From the NCBI GenBank assembly GCA_012861695.1, contig JAAOOA010000002.1, positions 32,632,873-32,696,872 of the forward strand: DNA of 64,000 bases, in the 5' to 3' direction. The stretch comes from Trematomus loennbergii (Eukaryota > Chordata > Actinopteri > Perciformes > Nototheniidae). The notes beneath the pieces were generated by a model. The model was not told where the DNA came from. It saw only the letters and a list, made by a program, of their open reading frames with translations, and ran no database searches. Shown in pieces: positions 1 through 10,778 of the stretch. The number at the start of each line of letters is the position of its first letter. The first letter of the stretch is position 1. The translations under genes and the position numbers were made by a program.

Positions 1-48
1 AAATGAGTTTTTTATTGAACAATTCCTCAGTTACCGAGTGTTACTTAC

Positions 49-2972
49 ATTAAAGCACTCGTCTGTGGCGAAGAGTTTGGCCATAGAGCAGAGAGAAACG
101 GCATCAGACCGGTTCTCCTGCAGCGCTGTGGCAGCTTCACGCACCATGAGGCGGGACGCAACCAGCTTGGTGGCCATTTCTGCCAGTTTGAATTGAAGAT
201 ACTGCACAAATGAACAAACACAGGGTGAAACACAGTGGCAAATTCAAGAAAAACGTGTTATAACTGGCAGGAAATGTGACCTAATTGTGGATGAGGGATC
301 TTCTAACCTGGTTGTTGGAGAGTGTCTCTCCAAACTGCTTGCGTACTAACAGATGATCCCTCGCGAGCTGAACCGAGGCATGTGCCGCCCCAAGAGAACA
401 GGAGGCTGTTGGAAGAGTTTATATAGAAACTGTAGATTAAGAAGCTGCTGATGGTCATGTTAAGATAACAGAAAAAATACGTTTTTAGAGTTTGCTTCCA
501 TTTGACTATTGATTTTAATTTTTTAAAGGAATACGGTGTTATATCACTTGGAAAAGTGTAATAATCTTGAATTAAAGCCAACCACCTAGAATCTCCACTT
601 TTTTTTTAAACCTTATGCAGAACATTTGTTTTTGGACTTTTGCATTTCAAATATCAAGATGATGTCATGTTATCTAGCTATGGGTATAAATTACATATTT
701 GGGCATCACTACACACTGGTAACTACTACTGTACTTTGATAGTGTTCTCCTCCTCACCAATATTAATTCTTCCTCCATTCAGGCCTCTCATGGCCATGTT
801 GAATCCTTGTCCTTCTTCACCCAGCCGATTGATAACTGGAACGGCACAATCCTCAAATATCACCGCCCGGGTCGGCTGGGAGTTCCAACCCACCTGAGAG
901 CAGAGAGTAGAACGGTTACTGTGAATGACTCCTGCCCTCTAGTGGCTACCAGCAAACACTAGCTCCAGAGCAAAATCATTAAAGTCAGCAATCAAAGGAC
1001 TTTACCTTTTTTTCCTTTTGCCAAAACTGAGGCCTGGGGTTCCTTTCTCTACCACCAGACAAGAGATGCCTTTAGGTCCTTTACCTCCTGTTCTGCACAT
1101 CACAATATAGACGTCTGTGTCTCCCCCACCACTGATGAAGGCCTGAAAGTCACAGACATGTTTCTGGCTTACTGATTTTTTTTTTTGAGAAAACATGTAA
1201 CCATTATGAAGGCCTAAACACCAGATAGGGAATAGGCAGGTGTGGAATTACCTTCGAACCATTGACGATGTAATGGTCCCCTTTCAGCTGAGCAGTGGTC
1301 AGAAGTGAAGCAGCATCACTGCCGCTGCCTGAAGTCAAAGATCACAGGTTTATTGTGATGATGACTGACACATTTCTAAATAACTATGTTATACTTTGTT
1401 TTTTTATATATACAATGGACTGACCTGGTTCAGTGAGACAATACGAAGCAAACTTGTCCATCAAACAGAGATCAGGACAAAACCTCTCCCTCTGCTCATT
1501 ATTGCCAAAAGTGTCTATCATCCAGGCACACATGCTGCAAAGAAAACAGCTTAGATTGAATTGGGAGGCAAATACATGAAATTAATCTGGGAAAAAGTCT
1601 AATTGATTTGTTTTGAGATTATGTAATGATTCTCAGTTCTGATAATTTGCCAAACAAAAGTGTCCTTTGAATTACAAAACTTTCTATTGAGTCAGTACAT
1701 TTGGTTATTTGGACCCAACACAACCAGCCTCAAGTCAACCTTTGTCCTCCTTACATTATACACACACAAATAAGTCAACGTTTTCTTAATTACAGGTCCA
1801 AGTAATTTATGACATAAGAGGGGGTTTTTACTTGTGGATGCTGATGTAAGCTGTAGTGCTGACACATCCTGTGGACAAGGCCTCAAAGATGATCGATGTG
1901 TCCAGCCGAGAGAGACCCGATCCTCCGACTTCCGGCTGGACGTAGATCCCACCAAACCCCAACTGGGCTGCCTTTCGCATCGTCTCTACTGGAAAGATTT
2001 CCTGGGGGGAAAAAAAATAACACCCATAAATGTTTATGTTAAATTATAACTGTGCACATTGGAAACATAATTATCTGTTACATCATGTATTTGCATCGGA
2101 TTAAACTATATGTTTGGCAGTAAAAGAAAAGCTGCTGAGACATGCAGGTTCTCCACAGTCAGGTATGAGCTGAAGTAACTTTTAACAGTGAAAAATTCCA
2201 GAAAGACAGTAATGAGAGCGTGGGATGGTGAAGTGTTATGCCTTGACATCAGCTGACTAATAGACTGTATGGCTTTCTCAAACATACCTTTTGGTCCCAC
2301 TCTGACATGTGTGGAGCCATTTCATTGGCCGCAAAGTCAAAGGCCATTTTTTGAAATTCCTTCTGTTCATCTGTGAGTCCATGAGAAGCTGTCAATAAAG
2401 AGCAGAGAGCATATATATACCATGGTGGTCAATATGGAAGGGAAAATATTCCATCATGCACAGATACGGGAGTATTATGTGTGGGCTTTTTGTATTACAT
2501 GATAAAGGTAACATATGTATTGTACACTTCAACTGTCGTGTATATCTTCAAGCAGCATAGGATGCAGCAATAAGTAAGCATTGGAAACTAGCAAATTCCC
2601 TGACAAGACCTGTCTAGGAGTGGGGCGGTGTAAAACTAACCAATGACAGCTAGGTACCGGTAACTGTAACATTAAAGCCCTGAATGGGATGTGTGATTTT
2701 ACTTTATTGTGTTTTATTCACAGTCAATAATAAACACCAACACCGGTCTGGTAGCTAACAAAGTTCAGTGCCATTCAGGCTTTCTTTCACAATAACACAC
2801 AGCTGTCCTATGACGTTAAACTAATGCTCAAAGTTGTACTTGTCTGGGACTTACGGTCGACACAAGAAGCTATTCCTCGTCTCTGTGTGCTTCTGTTAAA
2901 ATATAAACGATGGTTCCTGCAGATGCTGGAGCCCAGTCTGGCCATCCTTGCTAGAGGTCCGACGGTCGCCAT
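49..2972 (-). CDS. acad8: ACAD8, isobutyryl-CoA dehydrogenase, 3' end beyond window
   Basis: Mitochondrial FAD flavoenzyme of the acyl-CoA dehydrogenase family that oxidises isobutyryl-CoA to methacrylyl-CoA in valine breakdown. Nine exons read on the minus strand: 2972-2855, 2388-2288, 2001-1832, 1534-1425, 1328-1252, 1142-1006, 893-758, 405-308 and 201-49, all with GT-AG borders and compatible phases (about 366 codons; the human protein is about 415). The start ATG at 2972 opens an Arg-rich, acid-poor leader ([14 protein letters not shown], then RNHRLYF), as expected of a mitochondrial transit peptide. Blocks seen include [26 protein letters not shown] (FAD/substrate region), [27 protein letters not shown] and [12 protein letters not shown]. 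The last part, including the family's catalytic Glu in the ILEGSNE-type motif, should lie on exon(s) left of position 1, so the gene is cut by the window edge, not visibly broken. Introns at 406-757 and 2389-2854 hold nothing I recognise. Confidence 0.96.
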
Positions 2973-3387
2973 GTTTACCTCCACAATGTTGTGGGATGTG
3001 TTCGTTATGTCACTCTGCCGCTGCCGCTTCTTCTTCTGGGGCTTTAAAGGCGGAAGGCATTCAGCGTATAAAGCGCAATACCGCCATCTTTGGGTGCGGG
3101 TAACATATTATTCCTGTTTTTCTCTGATAAAATCACATACAATTATACTGATGCTCACATCTGCTGAGAAATATAGTTTCCTGTCGCTCGTGAAAGTGGT
3201 CATTAGTTGCTCCCTTTGAGGAACTTTGGAGGGTAAGGACTCCAAAGGACATCTATCTCTTACAACACAAACGGGAGAAGCTGGCAATAAATCAAGTGCA
3301 CCAATACGTTTGTTGACGTCACGTGCTGCTGCTTTCACCGCGGGTTTTGATGGTTGACTGCTTACCTGGAACATTGCTAAACTACAG
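2973..3387. promoter_or_regulatory. Head-to-head ACAD8/THYN1 promoter and probable THYN1 5' UTR exon
   Basis: About 340 bp separate the ACAD8 start codon from a composite TGACGTCA/CACGTG element (CRE 3314-3321 overlapping an E-box 3320-3325). A consensus splice donor follows at 3388 (ACTACAG then GTATGA), which would end a non-coding THYN1 first exon and pair with the acceptor just before 4634. The two genes are also head-to-head in human. The promoter and the UTR exon are inferred; the motifs are seen. Confidence 0.6.
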
Positions 3388-4633
3388 GTATGATTTATCA
3401 GTGTTTAATCAGAGATTTTGCACTACTGACAGAGCTGCATTATAATCTGTATTACTTTCAAATGCCTGGCGCGTTTAGTTTACACGTGTTGCCAAGAGTT
3501 CTTGAAGCTAGCTAGTATCTGCCATCCATGTACGGGTGAAGTTAGTTTTACATTGGGAATTCACTATGTATTCTACATTCCGAGCCCTCTTTCTTTACTG
3601 CAGGTGTTCCCTTATATTAGGGTCCAGTCCACCATTAAAGTACTGTTTCAATGACACAAAACCAATATTATGTTCAATGCTTCCGTTCCAACTTGCTTAT
3701 ATTAGTGAACATTATGGTTACAAATATAGTAAATGTGTCTAATATGGCACACCGTTTTTCCATTACTTACCAATAGCTTCTATGAAACCTAAATATTATT
3801 ACCACATTGGACAGAAAACGTTGAACTTAATGCTTCTTCTATTATATTATATAAGTTTATTTTTTTTAGGAGAGTTTGTTTTCAATACTTTCCATGTAGT
3901 GCGACTCCAGACCAATGCATGCTTATGCAAATACAGTGGACAAGTAGTACAAACCTCTTTTTATTAGGTTTTAGTGCATCTTTTATCAAATCCGAAGTTT
4001 TTTAAATGGAAAACTCTTTTCAACAGCTTCGATATCATGTGATTGACTAAATTGAAGATTGAACAACACTTGAAGATTAGGATAAACCTCTGTTTACAGG
4101 ATCGTTGTGTGTTTTCTACTTTAAATAATTAGTGGTTCAAAAACTTAGCAGTTGTTTTATAAGACTGTAAAAATGTAATTTATTTCAACAATTTTCCTAT
4201 TAAATACAAAATGGACCAAAATCCAATAAAAAAAAAAAGAGGTGTGTCCAAAGGTATTGGAAAATATAATGTAACTAATATGGGCAAGTTATCATGGAGG
4301 TACAGAAAAAAATATTGGTTTTGTGTAATTCTAATGGTATTTTATTCATCATCCCTAAGCAAGGGGTTTAGTTGTGAGCCAACCATACTTTGAATGCTGT
4401 CACTGTGAAACTGAATACAAAGATCAGAGTATTTTTTATAACTGTCTTTAAATATCCAAACTAAATCAAACTTTACCACAGATTCCTTACATTCATACAA
4501 AACGCTATGCACAGCTATGGTATACAAATTGTAAGAATGTTAGAAAACGTGATGTTTTGTTAAGGCATATTGTATATTGTCATATCAACCTGTTATGGAC
4601 GCTGCTCTATGTTTGAAACATGTGTCTTTATAG
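3388..4633 (+). other. Probable THYN1 first intron, no gene seen
   Basis: AT-rich sequence between the inferred UTR exon donor (3388) and the acceptor TTTATAG ending at 4633. Only short chance frames occur. I see no repeat or RNA gene that I can name. Confidence 0.5.
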
Positions 4634-4643
4634 ACAGTGAGAG

Positions 4644-5848
4644 ATGCCACCAAAGACGAGGTCCAGAGTGAGTAAAAGAACAGCAGATTCAGGTAAGCAA
4701 AGGAAGTGGGAGTAAAACTTATTTTCTGGTACATTATTTTCTAATGATTGACAATTATTGCTGCAACAATAGGCAAAGTCAATGATGACGCTGAAGAAAT
4801 GGTTGGAGGCAAGAAGAAAGCTGCAGCTTCTGTTGAGCCGTTAAAAACTAAAGAGAGCTCAGAACCTCCGCAGTACTGTAGCTGGCTGATGAAATCTGAG
4901 CCCGAGAGCCGCTTTGAGAAGGAGATTGACCTGAAGGTACAGAGCCTCATCAGCACAGCCTGTTTTCCTAAAATGTGAGTGGGCTGCACTCGTTTGATGC
5001 TTGTTATTTCATCCTTCAGTTTGGGATCGAGGAACTGAAGGCTTTGCCTGATCAGACTGGCTGCTGGGACGGAGTGCGCAATTATCAGGTAAATCCACAC
5101 AACTGGCTACTGCTATGAAAAGCTGTTTACCTGAAATAACACACCAATCTATAAAGTATTTTGATTTTTTTTTTGATATATTCTTCTCTCTGTTCATGGA
5201 CTTTTCCGTCATCTGCAGGCACGCAACTTTATGAGGCAGATGAAAGACGGGCAGTTGGCTTTCTTTTATCACAGCAACTGCAAGGAGCCGGGGATAGCAG
5301 GAATCATGAAAGTAAGTCACTCTCTCCCCCTGCATTATATTATAATGATTTAAACAAACCTACAAACATGATATTTAGCTGGATTTATTTATTTTCTAGA
5401 TTGTAAAGGAAGCTTATGTGGACCACACTCAGTTTGACAAGAAAGATATCCATTTTGATGCTAACAGTAAAGCAGACAACCCCAAATGGAGCATGGTAAA
5501 CCCCCATTTAAGAAGAAAAAAATATATATACATTCATAAAATAATTGAACATAAAGGTTAACCTTGTTTTCTTCTCTTTTAGGTAGATGTCCAATATCAA
5601 AGAATGGTAAAGCGTTATATTCCTCTGTCTGAGCTGAAGAAGTACCACCTGCAGCACCGAGCCAAAGGTGGGCCTCTGAAGGACATGGGACTTTTCACCA
5701 GAGCCAGGCTCTCTGTGCAGCCCCTAACCACTGGTAAGTGAACGCATCTTTCAGTGTGCATTGGGCTGCTTATGAACCCTCATTCTGCTTTTTCTCTGCA
5801 GAGGAGTTTGAATTTATCCTGACTTTGGAGGATAAGGAGCCTTTGTGA
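4644..5848 (+). CDS. thyn1: THYN1, thymocyte nuclear protein 1 (EVE domain)
   Basis: Small nuclear protein of the Thy28/EVE-domain family. EVE folds are related to PUA/YTH and are thought to bind modified bases; the vertebrate protein has been linked to lymphocyte apoptosis. Seven coding exons: 4644-4692, 4773-4936, 5020-5088, 5219-5311, 5400-5495, 5583-5733 and 5802-5848 (TGA). They total 669 nt, giving 222 residues against about 225 in human, all in phase with GT-AG borders. The N-terminal ~55 residues are basic and low complexity (MPPKTRSRVSKRTADSG, GGKKKAAAS), as expected of a nuclear-targeting tail. The EVE domain runs from YCSWLMKSEPESR to the C-terminus and includes CWDGVRNYQARNFMRQMK, FYHSNCKEPGIAGI and DVQYQRMVKRYIPLSEL. 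A poly(A) signal AATAAA lies at 5925-5930. The gene is divergent from ACAD8 and convergent with VPS26B. Confidence 0.97.
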
Positions 5849-5924
5849 GGATTTGGACCAGATGATGTGAGGATGCAGTGAAATCATGAAGCAGCATAAA
5901 CATACATCTCTTTTGTTCTGAAGT

Positions 5925-5930
5925 AATAAA
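5925..5930 (+). terminator. THYN1 polyadenylation signal
   Basis: AATAAA hexamer 77 bp after the THYN1 stop codon, the first on the plus strand. A short 3' UTR is implied. Confidence 0.75.
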
Positions 5931-7121
5931 TGTGTTGTCAAATGATGGCTTTTATCCAGATTGTACCTATACCTCTGGGTGATACTTGCTTAGACACAGC
6001 ATACAAAGCCTTAGAATTGATAGAAAACAACTGCAGTATATAAGCTTGTAATGTTTTTTAGGGTTGCCCTTTGCTCACAGAAGGGGTCCGAGCCTTCTTT
6101 TATTGCCATTATTCAATTTGTGTATAGAAGCAACGTTTTATTTCACAGTCTGCACTATGGTCCATCATTTTGCACCCTGTCTGTTAAGGTTTATCATGTC
6201 GCCAACACTTAAATTCCTGGAAAACAACAAAGTCTGAGATCTGTTTTTTCTTCCATTTGGCATCAGTTTATTTCACTTCAGGGACAAGGAATACTTGATT
6301 AGCATTTAGCAAAAGATAGATAGTTCTACTGTAACTCTTTCTCTGGTTAAAAGACTAAACTTATGTTAAAGAGGCAGGAGGATTTCATTTGCTTGGTACA
6401 CTTAGGCACAACTTTCAAGTCTAATGAAGATGTTACAGAGGATTTCATACTATCAGACCTTAATACAAACACTCTTTCCTAACACCACTGGAATGCTGAT
6501 GCAAAGCACATGAACATGAATGGTCACTCTGTGGCACCCTGTAATGTATAATCAAAGTACACAAGCTGGAACAGGATAAAGGTTTTAGCTAGTCATATTT
6601 ACAAATCAAAACAAGACAAATGTGTTCAGCAAGATAAAGCAGTGCAAAGTTATCTCAGATTTCTTGACCTTATAACAGTGTTAGGAATGCATTTATTAAA
6701 GGTGGAATGTTGGAGATACATTTCAGAAAATGCATGAAAAATTCAGTTGCATTGATTAAGAGATTAGAAATTAGTTTACTCCAAAAAAGCATTATTTAAA
6801 GAAACAGACAGCTTAAAAATTCCATAATATCACATGAAAGGTTTTAACACAGTGGATATTGCAACAGATGATTAGTTTGATTCCCATTAAAGAAAAGAAA
6901 AATGCATTATTGAAGGACAAGACCAGCAGCCTGAAGCTGCTTCAAATGCCTCATGCAAACTGTTTCATTGTTCACATACTGCATGTATTACTGCATGTCG
7001 GTCTCCCTTCTTCCTCCCTTCACCAGCAGCGGCTACTAATAAAACAGCTGCTTCACCAGGTGTAGTATAGTTGACGGTAACCTCCGAGTCTAGTGGACGA
7101 AGACTGGAGGTCTGCGGCCAC
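5931..7121 (-). other. Convergent THYN1-VPS26B interval, probably VPS26B 3' UTR
   Basis: AT-rich and without a supported reading frame. Minus-strand AATAAA hexamers (TTTATT on the plus strand) occur at 6098-6103 and 6137-6142, with another near 6267. The VPS26B 3' UTR could therefore reach about 1 kb and end close to the THYN1 poly(A) site. Which site is used cannot be told from sequence. Confidence 0.45.
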
Positions 7122-10100
7122 CTACCCGCTCTCCTCCCTCGCAGCCTGCTCCAGAGCGCTCTCCGAGGCGGCCGAGCCCTCGAACCTCTGAGAGGCGATG
7201 GCTGCCTGATGGGACATGCTCTTCCTCACCACGTCACCCTTCCTCCACAGTGTGATTTCCTGCATAGGTAAGGGGGGGGGGGGGAGAGAGAGATGTTTTT
7301 CAGTTCATATTAATTTATTTCAATGTTTACTGACTCCTTATTCATAGAAAGGTAAAAACCATGTCAGTAATCCTCGTGTTGCTCTCATCAGTGATGTCAC
7401 TTTATTTTATCATCATATTATTTATATTTGTCTATCTACTGTCAACACACATGCCATTATTAACTAGAGTGGATTACTGTTATCTGTTGTCTAGTCAGTG
7501 TTGTATATTTAAAACAATTTAATTGATCTATTAAACTTTTTGTGATTTGCTATACAAATACATGAAATAAATAATACATTTAATGTATAGCTAAATGAAA
7601 TGCTATACTGACTACGATTGTGTGTAAACAAATAAGATCACAATTTTAAAGCAAAACAAATAAGTAGCACTTCTTCACAGCTAAAATGAATTCTTTAAAA
7701 TTGCTACTTTACTTTATTTCATTTAAAACAAAAGCAGCAGGAACTAGAAATATTTCTCTTTGGCTTGACAAACAACCCAAATGGCACATTTTTGACAATC
7801 AATTTACGGTTTTCACAACTATTACTGTTTTTGCAGTAAGTATACAAACATCTACCTGTTGTGCTATTTTATGCAGACAGAACGTGATACATTTAATGTG
7901 CTGACAGACATTAATCAAACTTCATAAAGAGAAGCTGTTCTCAAGATTCAATGTGTCCTCTTTATGTAGCTGAGATCTAATCCTAAATGTTTTTCCAAAC
8001 AACCTAATACTCAGACTACATACTCAGCTTCTTACAAGTAGTATGGACAGCAGTATAATTGGGACACAGCTAGTATTTTCCAAGAATGTTTTTTATATTC
8101 TTTAGAAGTATAGGCATTAGTGAGATTATTATGAAACATCAGAAACCTACCTGCTGTTTGAAGTAGCGTCTCTCCTCCTCGTCGATCAGCACCAGGTTCA
8201 GGTAGTAGCGCACAGAGAACTTCTTGTTGATGTCTCGCATCGTGGGAGTCAGATCATAACCAGCCAGAAATAACCGGATGGGAATGGACTCTCCTGAAAT
8301 ATGAAATACATTGTTAGAGGTTGGATAATATGAATATTCACTTTAGTAAAATAACTCAAATTACTAATAACTGCTGTTTACCCCTGACCGGAGCACCGTC
8401 CATGATCTCGTATTTGGCGATGGTGTCGTTCTCGTGGTACACACTGGGGCCAGTGCCTGTTGTCTCACGCTTGATGATGTCAATCTCCATGTGCTTAATC
8501 TTAATCCTCACCAGCAGGAAATAGATCTTCCCCACAATTACATCTTTCAGATGGTACCTACAGTAGGGGTCAAAAGAAGACACAAGCAGAAATTAAAATG
8601 AGGGCGCTTAATAACAAGTTGTTTAGTAACTGCGTACTAATGTTTGCTTTAAACACTTGGCCTCTGGAACTTGCAATCTGCTAAAAGTTTATAGACAAAG
8701 CGAATAGTTAATTAAATATATTAGGAATAATGAAAATAATAGTTAGTTGCAGCCCTAAACTCCATGACTGATGTGGTTATACACTCTCTGAAACACACTA
8801 AACCACTATTGTACACTCTTACACTTGTGTTTGCTGAAAGCCATTTAGGAACACTGTGTTTATTTTGTCTTCCGAGTGTGGGATTATTTTCTGAACTGAA
8901 TTTGCAATGATTTCAAACTTTGGGTTTAAAAATGTTCTTTCTAGAAAAGACACTTAACATAAAAAAAACGTTAAACTTAAAAGTCGGTTCATGTAAATAA
9001 ATGGCAACAGATTATTCAGTAATGGTGTGTTTCATCCCTATAATTCTTACTTGGATTTGTTGTACTCAAACTCAATGTGCAGACAGTCCTCAATGCCAAC
9101 TTCCATTTTAATGGAGGAGTTGAGTTCAGGGTAGGTGCTCAGTGTGTGGACCACAATGTCCATCTCTTTACTGATGTCATTTAGTCGTCTGGTCACCGTG
9201 GCACGAAGAAAATATCTGAAAATGGAAAAACAGAGCCTTTAAACAATACTGTTCCACATATAACCAATCATTTAACACCAGGTGTTAGTTAAAATGCTCT
9301 GTTTGCATATGAAAGGTTAGAGAGTGACACTTACAATAATCTATTACACAGCCTATAAACCAGAGTCAATCATCAAACACACCTTAGTTTGACGTTCTGG
9401 CCTGTGTAGGACTCGTACGGTTTTTCCACATGAGTGAACTCAAAGTCGAAGGTTTGCGATTGAGTTATTTCACCCGGTCTTGCAAGATCTTTCACCAGGG
9501 AAACAAACTCATGATGGTTTCCTCTGTCGTAATACAGCTCTAGAACAGAAAGAAGTTATCAACAAACACAATATAAGATAAACAAACTTTAAGATTCATT
9601 TACCCCTTACATTGGAAACTTTCAAAAGGCTCAGATGTTGTAATAAGAGTTTTGGGCAGATATGATATGATATAATAATGGGCCATTTTGTCTTTCTATC
9701 TTAATGTTATGTTGCTGTGATCCTTTCAATTGCCAATTCCCCTTTTTCATTTGTGCCCATGTGGAAATTATTATTCCATCAACAGTTTGAGATTAAACTT
9801 CAATATTACCTTCATTTTTTGTTGCACTTTAAGTTATTTATTGGCCCCTATCTATAATGTTCTATTGCTTGGAGATATTGTTGGGAGGGTGTTGCTATAT
9901 TTCTGTCACAGTCATGGCAAAGGTCCAAGGATAATATTGATGATGCCAGAGAGGGCCTGGCCCCAGCTTCTGCCTCTCATACCAGTCTCCAGTCTTAAGA
10001 ATACGCGTGCAACATTTGTAAAACCCAGAAGATTATTAAACATAATCCATTGATTTGTCTAGCTATTCTGCAAGCTAAGCAATAAAATAAGAGTTTACAC

Positions 10101-10778
10101 AAGTTGGTAGCATATACATATGTCTTGCGTTTAACGAAAAAAGTTGGTTAGAACAGTCTTCTGGAAATATTTTCAGTAAAGTGGTAGTTGTAATTAAAAT
10201 ACGTTCCCCATGTTTTAACTTTGTGTTAGCCTTTATCTTTTTGGGGGAGATTCGGATGCTAAGCTCTGTGACTCTAATGTTATGATGATTGACAACTTGA
10301 CAAAACACCTCTTAACAACATATAAAAGTTAGCTAACCCTATTACACAGAAACAGTTCATTTTTATAACTACATTTGCATAAAGAGATAAGCAATGTGTA
10401 TTCATATTTATTTGAAATGCTGTTCAGTTTCCACTCCCCATATTTATATTCCATAACATGGGTGTTGCCACAGGATTGACTGTGTTGTTTACATGAACTG
10501 TATGAAATCATTGGTAAAAATATGTATACAAATATCTTAGTTTTTTTTAACCTACCTATTTGGCCAACAAATTCAATTTTGATGCCCTGGTGCTCCAGCC
10601 TCTTTCCGGGGTTCTTCAGTGTCACATTCACCTTTCCACTGACAGTCTCGCCATCATAGAAAAGAAAGTATTTATCTTTCTTTCCATCTTCACTTTTGTG
10701 TTCAGCTTTCTTCCGCGTTTCAGCGTCATTCAGGACAACATCTATTTCTGCACTTTGCCCAAAACTAAAGAAACTCAT
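7122..10778 (-). CDS. vps26b: VPS26B, retromer arrestin-like subunit
   Basis: Arrestin-fold subunit of the retromer trimer (with VPS35 and VPS29), which retrieves cargo from endosomes to the trans-Golgi or plasma membrane. Six coding exons on the minus strand: 10778-10556, 9539-9383, 9215-9051, 8557-8382, 8293-8151 and 7259-7122 (TAG). They total 1002 nt, giving 333 residues against 336 in human VPS26B. The start is MSFFSFGQSAEIDVVLND. Highly conserved blocks include KKDKYFLFYDGETVSGKV, ELYYDRGNHHEFVSLVKDL, VKLRYFLRATVTRRL, DCLHIEFEYNKSKYHLKDV, HENDTIAKYEIMDGAPVRG and YYLNLVLIDEEERRYFKQQ, then SHQAAIASQRFEG. Overall pattern and length fit VPS26B better than VPS26A. The last ~17 residues (SAASESALEQAAREESG) do not resemble the mammalian tail, the least conserved part of the protein. 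Introns hold only AT-rich sequence and, at 7272-7284, a run of 13 G. Confidence 0.96.
7272..7284. repeat. G13 homopolymer in VPS26B last intron
   Basis: Thirteen consecutive G on the plus strand. Read on the minus strand it is a C13 tract about 11 bases upstream of the acceptor AG (7261-7260) of the last VPS26B exon, so it serves as the polypyrimidine tract. The length may be unreliable. Confidence 0.85.

Noticed and set aside
10329..10778. 149-codon frame starting at the VPS26B ATG
   Set aside because: Only 10778-10556 is coding. The rest is readthrough past the donor at 10555 into the intron.
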